Source: RUG14219 sp045538535 (lineage in GTDB: Bacteria; Cyanobacteriota; Vampirovibrionia; Gastranaerophilales; Gastranaerophilaceae). From it: a DNA stretch of 64,000 nt. The notes beneath the pieces are model-generated. The model did not search any database, was not told where the DNA came from, and worked only from the letters and a program-made list of their open reading frames with translations. Shown in pieces: positions 32,482 through 41,869 of the stretch. The stretch spans positions 1-64,000 of the forward strand of contig JAZSRN010000045.1 of NCBI GenBank assembly GCA_045538535.1, given 5' to 3'. How positions within the stretch are numbered: the first letter of the stretch is position 1; each line of letters starts with the position of its first letter. The translations under genes were made by a program, and so were the position numbers.

Positions 32482-34137
32482 ATGTACGATACCGAAATGT
32501 TAAATATTCAAAATAATATAGCGATATGCATAGGCGCCCAAATAATAGTCCAAACTTTGAAATCTTTAGGTGTGGATACTATTTTTGGTTATCCGGGCGG
32601 CATTGTTTTGAGTATATATGATGAGCTTTATAAGCAAAAAGATATCAAGCATTATTTGTCTCGTCATGAACAAGCTGCAATACATTCTGCAGAAGGTTAT
32701 GCTAGAGTCAGCGGCAAGTGTGGTGTTGCGTTAGTAACCTCTGGCCCAGGGGCTACCAATATTGTTACCGGGGTTGCTAATGCTTATTTAGATGGGCAAC
32801 CGCTGGTCGTTATCACCGGCCAAGTAAATACTTCCTTGTTAGGAAAAGATGCTTTTCAAGAAGTGAATATTGTTGAAATAACAAAAACTTGTACTAAAAA
32901 AAGTTTTCAAATCACTAACATAAAAGATTTACAAGCTGGATTAACGGAGGCTTTTGAGGTTGCTTTAACCGGTAAAAAAGGTCCGGTTGTTGTTGATATT
33001 ACAAGGAATGTTTTGATTGATAAAATTGTTTATAGCGAATGTTCACTTCCTTATTTTGAACAAACTGAAGTTTCTATAGATAAAATGAATTCCGTACTAA
33101 AAGAAATTTGTGCAGCTAAAAGACCTGTTATTGTTGCCGGAGGCGGGGTTGTTTCATCAAGGGCTTCGGACGAACTTTTAGCACTTGTTCGTAAGTTGCA
33201 AATTCCGGTAGTGAATACTATGATGGGGCTTGGTACTTATCCAAATGAGGATGTTTATTATGCCGGTATGGTAGGTCTTTTTGGTGATTATTCTGCTAAC
33301 CAAGCATTAAAAGAGAGTGATTTAATTTTTTCTATCGGAGCAAGATTTAATGATAGGATTACTTGTTGTTTTAAGGAAAAAGAACTGGAACGTCATTTTA
33401 TACAACTCGATATAAATAGCGCAGAAATCGCACGCCATGTTAATCCTAAAACCGTTTTACTTGGAGATGCAAAGCAGATTTTGGCAAATATGGTTGGCTT
33501 AAATGCTGATTACAATCATTTGGTGCGTAATGAGTGGTTGAGAGAAATTGAGGAGTATAAAGCCTTGAATTCTCAAAAAATAAAGATTACGGATAAGTTG
33601 AATACATATTCGGTAATCAAAAAAGTCAGTGATTATATTGAGAACGCAAATCCTATTGTAACTACAGAAGTCGGACAACATCAGATTTGGACTGCAAAAG
33701 CTTTTAATTTCAAGCATCCGAGTCAATTTGTTACCTCCGGAGGGTTGGGTACAATGGGTTTTGGTTTGCCGGCGGCTATAGGTGCTGCTGTAGCAGATAA
33801 ATCTCGGCCGGTTATTTGTTTTGCAGGTGATGGTTCGATACAAATGAATATTCAAGAGTTGGCGTTGTTGAAAGATTATGATTTGCCAATAAAAATTTTC
33901 ATACTGAATAATGGTTATTTAGGTATGGTACGTCAATTTCAAGAGAAAAGTTTTGAGGGAAGATATTCTGAAACGGCTATTTCCGGTCCGGATTATGTTG
34001 CACTTGCAAAAGCGTATGGTATAGATGCATGTAGAGTTAAGACTGATAATGATTTGGACGAATCTATAAAATGGAGCTTTACTCAAAAAGGTCCGGTAAT
34101 TGTTGATGTAATTACCGAACCTTTTGAATTGTTGTAA
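32482..34137 (+). CDS. ilvB: Acetolactate synthase large subunit (ilvB-like TPP enzyme)
   Basis: About 551 residues from ATG 32482 (chosen from the leaderless promoter; ATG 32497 also possible). The Pyr domain has G-V-D-T-I-F-G-Y-P-G-G and the catalytic Glu in R-H-E-Q-A-A-I-H-S-A-E-G-Y-A-R. The PP domain carries the TPP motif G-D-G-S-I-Q-M-N...N-N-G-Y-L-G-M-V-R-Q. G-P-G-A-T-N and K-D-A-F-Q-E are typical of acetohydroxyacid synthase. It joins two pyruvates (or pyruvate and 2-oxobutyrate) for branched amino acids. No regulatory ilvN or ilvC lies beside it, which is unusual. A catabolic role is not excluded. Confidence 0.85.
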   Translation: MYDTEMLNIQNNIAICIGAQIIVQTLKSLGVDTIFGYPGGIVLSIYDELYKQKDIKHYLSRHEQAAIHSAEGYARVSGKCGVALVTSGPGATNIVTGVANAYLDGQPLVVITGQVNTSLLGKDAFQEVNIVEITKTCTKKSFQITNIKDLQAGLTEAFEVALTGKKGPVVVDITRNVLIDKIVYSECSLPYFEQTEVSIDKMNSVLKEICAAKRPVIVAGGGVVSSRASDELLALVRKLQIPVVNTMMGLGTYPNEDVYYAGMVGLFGDYSANQALKESDLIFSIGARFNDRITCCFKEKELERHFIQLDINSAEIARHVNPKTVLLGDAKQILANMVGLNADYNHLVRNEWLREIEEYKALNSQKIKITDKLNTYSVIKKVSDYIENANPIVTTEVGQHQIWTAKAFNFKHPSQFVTSGGLGTMGFGLPAAIGAAVADKSRPVICFAGDGSIQMNIQELALLKDYDLPIKIFILNNGYLGMVRQFQEKSFEGRYSETAISGPDYVALAKAYGIDACRVKTDNDLDESIKWSFTQKGPVIVDVITEPFELL

Positions 34138-34141
34138 AACA

Positions 34142-35467
34142 TTATTGAGGCATCAATACTGATATAACTGCATTGTTAAGGGATAAATATTTTTTTATTG
34201 TGTTTTCTAAATCTGCAATGGTTGCGTTTTCTACGTCGTTAACGTAGTGCTCAACAAGTTTTAAGTCTTCACAAACCGTCATATAATATCCGATAGTTTC
34301 ACCAATTTCAGAAACGGTTTCTGCGGAATATGCAAGACGCGATTTTACTTTTTTCTTTGCTTTAAGCAATTCTTCTTCCGAAATTTTGTTTGATAGTAAA
34401 TTTCCAATTTCTTCTTTTATGAGTTGAATTGCGTTATCTTTTGCTTCGGGTTTGAAGTTTGCTTGTATGAAGAAATTGTTGCCGTCTTTGAATTGATAGT
34501 GTTCACAATCGGCCAAGTTGAAGATGTTGTCATCCCGTTTTTCGATTAAATTTTGATAAAGACGAGAACTTGTGCCGTCTCCTAAAATTATGCTTATTAA
34601 ATCCAAATAAATGGTTTCTTTTATGTCTGCGGCTTTTGGGCCAAGCCAGCCAAACATTACATACCCAGTGTTAATCATTGCAGTATTTTCAATACAAACG
34701 GTTTCGTTTGTAGGTTTGTCAATTTCGTTGCAGTTTTTAGGTGTGTTTGTTCTATTTTTAAAATCAAATTCTTTGATAACTTTGTCTAAAATCTCTTGTT
34801 CGTCAAAATCTCCTACAATGATTGTTGTCATGTTACTTGGCGAATAGTATGTCAAATAGTAATTCATGATTTCTTCTCTTGTAACTTGAGAAATTATCTC
34901 TGGAGTACCGATTACATCGCGTTTGTAAGGGTGGGTTTTGTACATATTGCGATTGCATACGTTATAAACTTTTGTCCAAGACTGATCTTTGCGCATTCTG
35001 ATTTCTTCAATTACAACGTGACGCTCTCTTTTATCGGTAACATTCGGGTTTGTTAAATCAAATGGTGCACCGATTTCTTCTTCTGGTAATATAGGATCTA
35101 GCATCATATCCGCATGTAACTCTATTGCTAAATTTAAGTTTTCATTATTGTTGCCGCGTGGAAGCGTTACATAATAAAACGTGTAATCTTTCCAAGTTGC
35201 AGCATTAACAATTGCTCCTTTTGCTTCGAGCGTTTTGTCAAAGTAACCGGCAGGGTGTTTATGCGTTCCCTTGAACATTAAATGCTCAAGAAAATGTGAA
35301 ATTCCGTTATTTTTGTCGTTCTCATTAATTGAGCCCGTTTTAATCCAAGTAGAAACATTTACGAGTTCTCCTTCTTTGTGGGCAAGCACTATTTTGTGGC
35401 CGTTTTCTCGTTCATATATAACGGCTTCTTTTGTTAAAAATGGATATTTTACGTAACTTTTATTCAT
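34142..35467 (-). CDS. M16-family zinc peptidase
   Basis: 441 residues, the usual length of single-unit bacterial M16B proteins. The inverted zinc motif H-F-L-E-H (H58-x-x-E61-H62) is intact and is followed by the distal Glu in V-I-E-E-I-R-M. The N-terminal catalytic lobe and C-terminal lobe (about 230-441) are both present; R-Y type residues of the second lobe appear as S-S-R-L-Y. No signal peptide, so it acts in the cytoplasm, unless exported otherwise. The RBS is GAGGAA. It is convergent with ilvB (4-nt gap). Confidence 0.9.
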   Translation of the reverse strand: MNKSYVKYPFLTKEAVIYERENGHKIVLAHKEGELVNVSTWIKTGSINENDKNNGISHFLEHLMFKGTHKHPAGYFDKTLEAKGAIVNAATWKDYTFYYVTLPRGNNNENLNLAIELHADMMLDPILPEEEIGAPFDLTNPNVTDKRERHVVIEEIRMRKDQSWTKVYNVCNRNMYKTHPYKRDVIGTPEIISQVTREEIMNYYLTYYSPSNMTTIIVGDFDEQEILDKVIKEFDFKNRTNTPKNCNEIDKPTNETVCIENTAMINTGYVMFGWLGPKAADIKETIYLDLISIILGDGTSSRLYQNLIEKRDDNIFNLADCEHYQFKDGNNFFIQANFKPEAKDNAIQLIKEEIGNLLSNKISEEELLKAKKKVKSRLAYSAETVSEIGETIGYYMTVCEDLKLVEHYVNDVENATIADLENTIKKYLSLNNAVISVLMPQ

Positions 35468-35525
35468 GTTTTCCTCTTCTATAAACTTTCGTAAAATGAT
35501 TATAACTCAATATGTATTTTTACGC

Positions 35526-35531
35526 TATAAT
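35526..35531 (+). promoter_or_regulatory. -10 element of nanE, leaderless
   Basis: TATAAT at 35526-35531, 7 nt before the ATG at 35539, with no Shine-Dalgarno between. Confidence 0.5.
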
Positions 35532-35538
35532 GTAAACT

Positions 35539-36228
35539 ATGGATATTCTAAGAAAATTAAAAAATAAAGTCGTTGTTTCTGTTCAAGCTATGCCAAGCGA
35601 GCCTTTGTATTTGGAAAAATGCATGGTTGCAATGATGAAATCGGTTGTAAAAGGTGGTGCGGGTGCGTTAAGGGTTGCAGGAGCAAGAGATGTTAAAAAC
35701 GCGAAGCATCTTTTTGATATACCGGTAATTGGGCTAACAAAACCGGAAATAATTCCTCAAAATTTTAGGGATATCGTATATATAACTCCTACGGTTAGCG
35801 ATGTTATAGAATTAATTAATGCCGGTGCCGATATTGTTGCATTTGACGGAACCTCAAGAAAAAGACCGAATGATTGTACGTTAAATGAAATAATTCAGCA
35901 TATTAAAATTAATCGTAGAGTTTCAATGGCGGATGTTTCAACTTTAGAAGAAGGTATTAATTGTGCAAAGCTTGGTGTTGATATTTTGTCGACAACACTT
36001 TCCGGGTACACAACTCAGTCCCCTTTAATTTCCGAGGAACCTGACTTTGAGTTATTGGAAGCATTGATAAATCAAACGGATAAACCTGTAGTTTTGGAAG
36101 GTAGGATTTGGGAACCACATCAAGTTACAAGAGCATTTGAATTAGGTGCACATGCTGTTGTAATCGGCTCTGCGATAACCAGACCGCAACTTATTACAAA
36201 ACGTTTTGTTCAACATAATAAAAAATAG
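35539..36228 (+). CDS. nanE: N-acetylmannosamine-6-phosphate 2-epimerase
   Basis: 229 residues, a TIM-barrel of the usual NanE length. Signatures: S-V-Q-A-M-P-S-E-P near 15, G-G-A-G-A-L-R near 40, I-G-L-T-K-P-E near 67, F-D-G-T-S-R-K-R-P near 113 and V-V-I-G-S-A-I-T-R-P near the end. It converts ManNAc-6-P to GlcNAc-6-P in sialic acid catabolism. The next gene, a ROK kinase 21 nt away, fits the preceding ManNAc kinase step. No nanA or transporter is visible nearby. Confidence 0.92.
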   Translation: MDILRKLKNKVVVSVQAMPSEPLYLEKCMVAMMKSVVKGGAGALRVAGARDVKNAKHLFDIPVIGLTKPEIIPQNFRDIVYITPTVSDVIELINAGADIVAFDGTSRKRPNDCTLNEIIQHIKINRRVSMADVSTLEEGINCAKLGVDILSTTLSGYTTQSPLISEEPDFELLEALINQTDKPVVLEGRIWEPHQVTRAFELGAHAVVIGSAITRPQLITKRFVQHNKK

Positions 36229-36249
36229 TATAATATAGGGATTAATCTT

Positions 36250-37128
36250 ATGAGAAAAGCTTTAGGTATCGATATTGGTGGTACAAAAATTTCTAATTGT
36301 ATTGTTGATGAAAGCGGAACGATAATTTCCGAGGTAGAAAAACGAAATACCCCAAAAACTTTTGAAGAGATAGAAACTACTCTTAGAAATATTGTTCTTG
36401 CACACGAAAATAATGTTGATGTTGTTGCTATTGCAACTTGTGGAGCGGTAAACAATTCTAATGATGGTATTGTTGGCTCTACTGGTAATATTGCAAAAGA
36501 ATACCCAACAATGAATTTTAAAGCGTTGTCTTCAAAGTTGGTTTTTGTTGAAAACGATGCAAACGCTGCAGCTTGGGCAGAGTACAAAATTGGTGCGAGC
36601 AAAGGGTGTTCGCATTCGATTATGTTGACATTAGGTACCGGTGTCGGTGGAGGCATTATTATAAACGGTCAACTTCTTAAGGGTAAAAACGGGGCTGCGG
36701 GAGAAATGCATTTTAAGATGCGAACAGATAAACATCGAAAGTGTACTTGCGGAAGTTGGGATTGTTTTGAAGCCTACGCTTCCGGAAATGGCCTTAAGTA
36801 TACTGCACAAGAAATGTTAGATAATTCTAATTTGACATCTTATGATGTAATTGCCGGAGTTAAAAATAAAGACAAAGAATTAACCTTAGCTTTCAAACAA
36901 TGGCAAGATGATATAAGAGATGGGATAATAGGACTTGCAAATATTTTTGATCCGGATTGTATCGTTCTTTCTGGTTCTATGGCCGAATTTGTTGATACTG
37001 ATTATTTAACTGATGAGGTAAATTCGCAAATTGTAACTACGCCTACAAAAGTTGTAAAAGGCGAAGCCGGAAATTATTCGGGTATGATAGGAGTTTCTCT
37101 TTTGGCGTTGGAGGCGTATCGTGGGTAA
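36250..37128 (+). CDS. ROK-family sugar kinase (N-acetylmannosamine kinase or glucokinase)
   Basis: 292 residues. ATP-site G-I-D-I-G-G-T-K (6-13), E-N-D-A-N-A-A-A near 99, G-T-G-V-G-G-G-I near 131 and the ROK zinc motif C-T-C-G-S-W-D-C-F-E near 166 are intact. Adjacent nanE argues for N-acetylmannosamine kinase (NanK). The sequence alone does not exclude glucokinase, which Pgi and Pyk elsewhere in the window would otherwise need. The 72-residue gene overlaps its end by 8 nt. Confidence 0.85.
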   Translation: MRKALGIDIGGTKISNCIVDESGTIISEVEKRNTPKTFEEIETTLRNIVLAHENNVDVVAIATCGAVNNSNDGIVGSTGNIAKEYPTMNFKALSSKLVFVENDANAAAWAEYKIGASKGCSHSIMLTLGTGVGGGIIINGQLLKGKNGAAGEMHFKMRTDKHRKCTCGSWDCFEAYASGNGLKYTAQEMLDNSNLTSYDVIAGVKNKDKELTLAFKQWQDDIRDGIIGLANIFDPDCIVLSGSMAEFVDTDYLTDEVNSQIVTTPTKVVKGEAGNYSGMIGVSLLALEAYRG

Positions 37129-37339
37129 ATCTAAAAAAAGAGGGTTTAATAAGATAAGAAATGAGGATTTTATTAGACTAACTCGAGAAAATGCGGCGGC
37201 AGAAGCTGCTAAATTGTTAAATCACTTGGATAAAGAAGCTTATAATTTGATTACACTTTTTGGGCTTACGGCAGAAGAATTGCTTGAAGAAGGTGCTAAT
37301 TATGAAGCAGTTAGTAATATTAAAAATATATTAGGTTAA
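37121..37339 (+). CDS. Small helical protein, unknown function
   Basis: 72 residues with a GTG start at 37121. GGAGG (37110-37114) lies 6 nt upstream, inside the kinase gene, which supports this start. The protein is basic at the N-terminus (G-K-S-K-K-R-G-F-N-K) and helical and acidic at the C-terminus. It is coupled to the kinase upstream and lies 1 nt before the UbiA gene. No family recognised. Confidence 0.65.
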   Translation: MGKSKKRGFNKIRNEDFIRLTRENAAAEAAKLLNHLDKEAYNLITLFGLTAEELLEEGANYEAVSNIKNILG

Positions 37340-37340
37340 G

Positions 37341-38303
37341 ATGAATAAAATTATATTTTGGTTAAACAATTCTAGGTTATTTTCATTGCCAATGACGTTA
37401 ATGTCGTGGTTGATTATTTTTGTATATTCCCTCAAAGAAGGTGGAAGCATAATAAATGGGGTGTTAGCTTTAATAGGTATTTCCTTCGCTCATTTGGCAA
37501 CGAATTTATTTGATGATTACGTTGATTATAGAGCTTTATCAAAATCAGAAGAGTTTATTAACAGTACTGTTAAAACGAAATGCGCATATATAAAATCCGG
37601 TGAGGCAACGTTAAACGAACTTTTGCTCGTGGTTGCTACTTATTGTGTGATTGCTTCAGTTATCGGGTTATATTTGTTAATTGATTGTGGTATCGGAGTG
37701 TTTTGGTTAGCGTTAATTGGTGGGTTGATTGTGCTTTCTTATGCTAAGTTATCTTCAAATGGCTTGAGTGAATTTGCAGTTGGTACGGCGTTTGGGCCTC
37801 TTTTATTTGAAGGTGTTTATTACGTAATGACGGGTGGTTTTTCTGTAGAAGTATTTTTGATTTCGCTTGCAGTGAGTGCTTTTACTGTAATTTTATTGTA
37901 TGTTCATACTTTCTTGGACTATGATGGAGATGTAATTTCACATAAAAAAACACTTTGTATAAAAATTGGAGAACGCTTTGGAAAAATATGGGCGCTTAAT
38001 ATGTATTTGATTATTGCTACATTTGGTTATGTTATGCTTTTTGTTATGGCGGTACTAAACAACGAATATATATACTTGGTTCCATATTTAACAATTCCAT
38101 TTGCTATATTTTTGTATATTTCTCTCAAAAGACATATTGTCGACAAAAATTATGTACCTAAGATTAGGTGGTGGAATTATCCGTTGGATAATTGGGGTGA
38201 AATAGAGGCAAACGGGACGGCACCTTTTTACTTCAATTTATTCAGTGCCAGAAATTTAGCGATGTGGTTTCAGTTATTAACTTGCATTGCCGTTATTTTA
38301 TAA
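37341..38303 (+). CDS. UbiA-family prenyltransferase-like membrane protein
   Basis: 320 residues, eight or nine membrane helices. The first prenyl-diphosphate motif is N-L-F-D-D-Y-V-D (N55 to D62) and the second is D-Y-D-G-D near 195, as in UbiA/MenA proteins. Quinone or lipid prenylation is the family role; the acceptor here is unknown. MenA is a reasonable guess, but no menaquinone gene is next to it. It ends the nanE operon, an unexpected partnership. Confidence 0.8.
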   Translation: MNKIIFWLNNSRLFSLPMTLMSWLIIFVYSLKEGGSIINGVLALIGISFAHLATNLFDDYVDYRALSKSEEFINSTVKTKCAYIKSGEATLNELLLVVATYCVIASVIGLYLLIDCGIGVFWLALIGGLIVLSYAKLSSNGLSEFAVGTAFGPLLFEGVYYVMTGGFSVEVFLISLAVSAFTVILLYVHTFLDYDGDVISHKKTLCIKIGERFGKIWALNMYLIIATFGYVMLFVMAVLNNEYIYLVPYLTIPFAIFLYISLKRHIVDKNYVPKIRWWNYPLDNWGEIEANGTAPFYFNLFSARNLAMWFQLLTCIAVIL

Positions 38304-38333
38304 TGTTTATTTGTAAAGTGTGTGCGCGCATAA

Positions 38334-38369
38334 AAAAAGGAACTTGAATTATCAAGTTCCTTTTTAGTT
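38334..38369. terminator. Bidirectional terminator
   Basis: A 14-bp stem (38334-38347 with 38352-38365, GGAACTTGA core) has A- and T-runs on each side, between the convergent UbiA and SLH genes. Confidence 0.9.
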
Positions 38370-38382
38370 TTATCGAATAAAA

Positions 38383-39651
38383 CTATTTTGCAATGCTAGC
38401 ATCTTCAAGTAAGATAACTTGAATTTCTTCGCCACATTTTGCATCGTAGTGCCATCCTTTAGTGATAAGGCCTGTTGCCAAACCAACACCAGCACCTACT
38501 GGAGTACCGATAGCAACACCAGTACCTACTTTGTTTGGATCAGGAATGAACGCAAATCCAACACCGGCACCTGTACCAATACCAGCACCACCAACTGTGT
38601 ACAATGCTAATTTACCAGCATTTACCCAAGCGCTTTCTTTCAATTCGTAATTTTTGTAGAAAGGTTTAGCGCTCAAGTCAACGGTTTGTCCGTTTGGTAA
38701 TTGAACTTCGTACAATTCGCAATATACTCTAGCCCATTTGTTGAACCATTTTGGTTCAGTAATATCAAGAACTCTTGCATAGAATTTAGAGTTAGCAGGG
38801 ATTAAAAGAGTACCTTCTTCAGTAACGATATCTGCTTCGTTATAGAATGTGAATACGTCACCAGCTTGGTGTTCTTTAGATTTGAATCTGTCATCAAAAG
38901 AAACTTCCAAAACGTTACCTTCTTTGATGATGTTTCTTTGGTTAGTAATTTGAACTTCATTGCATTCAGCTTTTTTAGTAACGTTTAAGTGTTCAACGCC
39001 CAACAAAGCTTCTTCGCCAAGGTATTCAGTTTTTACTAAACCTAATCTGTCTCTCAATTTAGCAAGCAATACAGCTGCTTCAGCTCTGTTCAAAGCATCT
39101 GTAGGTCTTAATTCACTTGCATCAGGGTAGTTTACGTACAAACCGTAAGACAAAGTTTTTGCATACGGGTATTTAGCCCAAGCCGGAACTAAGTCTGCAT
39201 CTGTGAATTGTGAAATAATAGCCAAATCAGTTGCTTTTTCTTTTGTAATGTGGCTCATAACCGATTGAGCTTCGTCTCTCAACATAACTCTGTTTGGTTG
39301 GAATGTTCCGTTTGGATAACCATAAACCAAGCCTAATTGTTGAGAACGTAAAATGTTTTCGTAATCCGCATCTGTTGATTTAACATCAGAGAAGATGTTT
39401 TGGATAGTTACATCAAGATTGTCATTAGTTAAAACTTTCAACAAAGCGTTAACAAATTCAATACGAGTAACGTCTGCTTCAGGATTGAAGTTTGCTGAAT
39501 CGTCAAGAGTCATGATATTGTCATCAACGATTGCGTTGATTTCACGACTTGCCCAGTAAGAATCCTTAACATCGGCGATGTCTGCGGCAAAAGATGGAGC
39601 AGCATTTAAAGCGATACCTAACGCTAAAGCTCCTAAAACCATTTTTTTCAT
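38383..39651 (-). CDS. SLH-domain envelope protein
   Basis: 422 residues from ATG 39651, with GAGGAA 6 nt upstream. The signal peptide M-K-K-M-V-L-G-A-L-A-L-G-I-A-L-N-A-A-P-S-F-A is followed by three S-layer homology repeats (about 25-80, 85-145, 150-205), each with W/Y-A...G-x-x-x-P/Y-P-x-G/A and T-R-x-E-F or R-A/D-E-A motifs. These bind secondary cell-wall polymer. The C-terminal half includes a small beta domain and a Gly-zipper stretch (G-G-A-G-I-G-T-G-A-G-V-G) that may enter a membrane. It is likely a major peptidoglycan-attached envelope protein. Confidence 0.88.
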   Translation of the reverse strand: MKKMVLGALALGIALNAAPSFAADIADVKDSYWASREINAIVDDNIMTLDDSANFNPEADVTRIEFVNALLKVLTNDNLDVTIQNIFSDVKSTDADYENILRSQQLGLVYGYPNGTFQPNRVMLRDEAQSVMSHITKEKATDLAIISQFTDADLVPAWAKYPYAKTLSYGLYVNYPDASELRPTDALNRAEAAVLLAKLRDRLGLVKTEYLGEEALLGVEHLNVTKKAECNEVQITNQRNIIKEGNVLEVSFDDRFKSKEHQAGDVFTFYNEADIVTEEGTLLIPANSKFYARVLDITEPKWFNKWARVYCELYEVQLPNGQTVDLSAKPFYKNYELKESAWVNAGKLALYTVGGAGIGTGAGVGFAFIPDPNKVGTGVAIGTPVGAGVGLATGLITKGWHYDAKCGEEIQVILLEDASIAK

Positions 39652-39763
39652 GTTAAATTCCTCATGTTTACTAGTAAATCTTTTCCGTTTGTAGTATAAC
39701 GTAGTCATAATATTTTGTAAAGTATTATACAAATTTTAATATTTACCCGAAAGAGAGGAAAAA

Positions 39764-41197
39764 ATGGAATCCTATACCTTAACTAAAATCGTTGCTACAT
39801 TAGGCCCCGCATCTGCTACGCCAGAAAAAATCAGAGAACTTTATGACGCTGGTGTTACGATGTTTAGAATTAATTCTTCGCATGAAACTACAGAAGTTCA
39901 TGGGCGAAGTGTTGATATTATTCGAGAAGTTGAAAAAGAAAAAAATACGTTAATCCCGATATTATTGGATTTGCAAGGCCCAAAAATTAGGGTTGGGACT
40001 TTGGTTCAACCTATTGAGATTAAAAAAGGTGATAAGTTGAAATTCCAGCACGCAGCAGAAATGATAAATAATATTGTGCCGGTTGATTATAAAGGTATTG
40101 CACAAGACGTTAATATTGGAGAGAGGATTTTGATTGATGACGGAAAGATTCAATTCAAAGTTGTCGATATTGATGGTGCTGTTATTACAACCGAAGCATT
40201 GACTGACGGACTTCTAAAACAAAGAAAAGGAATTAATATTCCGGGATCTACTGGCAGTATAAATGTTTTAACCGCGAGAGATTTAGAATTTATTGATTTT
40301 GCGGTCGAAAAAGGTATTGACTATATCGGACTTTCATTTGTTCGAGAAGCCAGTGATGTTATACAGTTGCGAGAGTTGTTAAATTCGAAAAATAGCCAAG
40401 CAAAAATAATTTCCAAAATCGAAAAACCTCAAGCAGTTGTTAATATTGATAGGATTATTGATGTGTCGGATGGAATAATGGTTGCCAGAGGTGATTTGGG
40501 TATTGAAATTTCAACGGAACAAGTTCCGCTTGTGCAAAAAACAATTATTCGAAAAGCGAACATAAAAAGAAAAGTTGTAATCGTTGCAACTCAAATGCTT
40601 GAAAGTATGATTGAAAACCCTATTCCGACAAGAGCTGAAACTTCAGACGTTGCAAATGCAATTATTGACGGAACTGATGCAATAATGCTTTCCGGTGAAA
40701 CTGCGGCTGGTCATTATCCGATTGAGTCTGTAAAAATGATGAAACAAATTGCTTATACGGTAGAACATTCTGCGTTTATAAAGAAAAATAAATACCCTAA
40801 AAAAATGGTAATTGAAGAAAAAAATACTCAAGCAATGGCAATTGGTATGGCAATTGCTGATATGACAAACAAAATGAATATAAAAGCAATTACCGCGCTT
40901 ACTGGTAGCGGATTTACTCCGATTTTTATGTCTAAAGGTAGATTGAGTGCGCCTATTATTGCGTTATGTCCAGATAAAAATATTTGTCGTGCCATAAAAT
41001 TATATAGAGGGGTTTTTCCTATTCCTACAAATTTTAATGAAAGTATGGATAGAAAATCTCTTGCAGATTTAGAGCGATTATTGCTAAAATACGGATTTAA
41101 GGAAAATGATGTTACGGTAATAACCGGTTCGTTACCAGATATAATGGTTGGTGGAACGAATTTTATTAAAATACATAAAATCGGTTCTGCAAGTTAA
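39764..41197 (+). CDS. pyk: Pyruvate kinase
   Basis: 477 residues. K-I-V-A-T-L-G-P-A-S (8-17), F-R-I-N-S-S-H (about 34), L-D-L-Q-G-P-K-I-R (about 68) and the signature I-S-K-I-E-K-P (about 212) are clear. R-G-D-L-G-I-E-I and A-T-Q-M-L-E-S-M-I follow. The C-terminal regulatory domain is present. It converts phosphoenolpyruvate and ADP to pyruvate and ATP. The RBS is AGAGAGGA. It is monocistronic with a strong terminator. Confidence 0.97.
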   Translation: MESYTLTKIVATLGPASATPEKIRELYDAGVTMFRINSSHETTEVHGRSVDIIREVEKEKNTLIPILLDLQGPKIRVGTLVQPIEIKKGDKLKFQHAAEMINNIVPVDYKGIAQDVNIGERILIDDGKIQFKVVDIDGAVITTEALTDGLLKQRKGINIPGSTGSINVLTARDLEFIDFAVEKGIDYIGLSFVREASDVIQLRELLNSKNSQAKIISKIEKPQAVVNIDRIIDVSDGIMVARGDLGIEISTEQVPLVQKTIIRKANIKRKVVIVATQMLESMIENPIPTRAETSDVANAIIDGTDAIMLSGETAAGHYPIESVKMMKQIAYTVEHSAFIKKNKYPKKMVIEEKNTQAMAIGMAIADMTNKMNIKAITALTGSGFTPIFMSKGRLSAPIIALCPDKNICRAIKLYRGVFPIPTNFNESMDRKSLADLERLLLKYGFKENDVTVITGSLPDIMVGGTNFIKIHKIGSAS

Positions 41198-41204
41198 TAT
41201 AAAA

Positions 41205-41240
41205 ATAAAGGCCCGTTGCAATTTGCAACGGGCCTTTATA
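41205..41240 (+). terminator. Strong intrinsic terminator
   Basis: Stem AAAGGCCCGTTGCA (41207-41220) with TGCAACGGGCCTTT (41224-41237) and a three-base loop. It rules out any coding frame that would start the next gene before it. Confidence 0.92.
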
Positions 41241-41267
41241 ATGTTTGCCCGAAAAATCTTTTTGCAA

Positions 41268-41273
41268 TATAAT
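41268..41273 (+). promoter_or_regulatory. -10 element of the TPR gene, leaderless
   Basis: TATAAT, 6 nt (GTATTT) and then the ATG at 41280, with no Shine-Dalgarno. Confidence 0.5.
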
Positions 41274-41279
41274 GTATTT

Positions 41280-41867
41280 ATGAAGAAGATTGTTTTAATA
41301 TTTTTATTGTTTTATTCCTTGGTATTTCAGAGTAATGTTTTTGCGCAAGATTACTCTACTCAAAGCGATACGCTAAAACTTTATTATGCCGAAAACGATA
41401 TTGATAATGCGTTTAATACTGCTTTGACAATCCCCGAAGAAGAGCGTAGTCCACAGGATTGGCTTTTGATTGGGAATATTTTGCATGATAAAGGTAAAAA
41501 TGGCGAAGCAATTTTTATGTATAACAAAGCTTTGCAGTGTGATGCAAAATTTCATAAAGCGTATTACAATCTTGGGGTAATTTATTTGCAAGAAAACCGC
41601 CCAAATCTTGCCCTAGATAATTTTAACAAAATCAAAAAATTAAAAAAAGAAACTGCGTATGTTTATTATAATATGGGGTGCGCATATCTTCAATTAAAAG
41701 AATATAAAAAAGCGCGCAAAGAATTTTTAAATGCTATTGCATTAAAAAATACCGTTCCGGAATTCCATTACAACTTAGCTTATACTTATAAGCAATTGGG
41801 AAATGAAAAAAATGCAAATTTATATTTAAAATATTATAACGAATTGGAGTTGAACAGTATAAAATAG
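41280..41867 (+). CDS. Exported TPR-repeat protein
   Basis: 195 residues from ATG 41280. The signal peptide M-K-K-I-V-L-I-F-L-L-F-Y-S ends at F-A about residue 22. Four tetratricopeptide repeats follow (about 57-88, 89-122, 123-156, 157-190), recognisable by Y-Y-N-L-G-V-I-Y, Y-Y-N-M-G-C-A-Y and H-Y-N-L-A-Y-T-Y. It is a periplasmic scaffold; such proteins often assist pilus or secretion assembly. It ends 2 nt before the end of a convergent HTH gene and is close to the pilin gene at 42237. Confidence 0.82.
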   Translation: MKKIVLIFLLFYSLVFQSNVFAQDYSTQSDTLKLYYAENDIDNAFNTALTIPEEERSPQDWLLIGNILHDKGKNGEAIFMYNKALQCDAKFHKAYYNLGVIYLQENRPNLALDNFNKIKKLKKETAYVYYNMGCAYLQLKEYKKARKEFLNAIALKNTVPEFHYNLAYTYKQLGNEKNANLYLKYYNELELNSIK

Positions 41868-41869
41868 GT

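Noticed and set aside
41148..41279. N-terminal extension of the TPR protein
   Set aside because: It would run through the pyk 3' end and its strong terminator; ATG 41280 gives a clean signal peptide directly after a -10 box.
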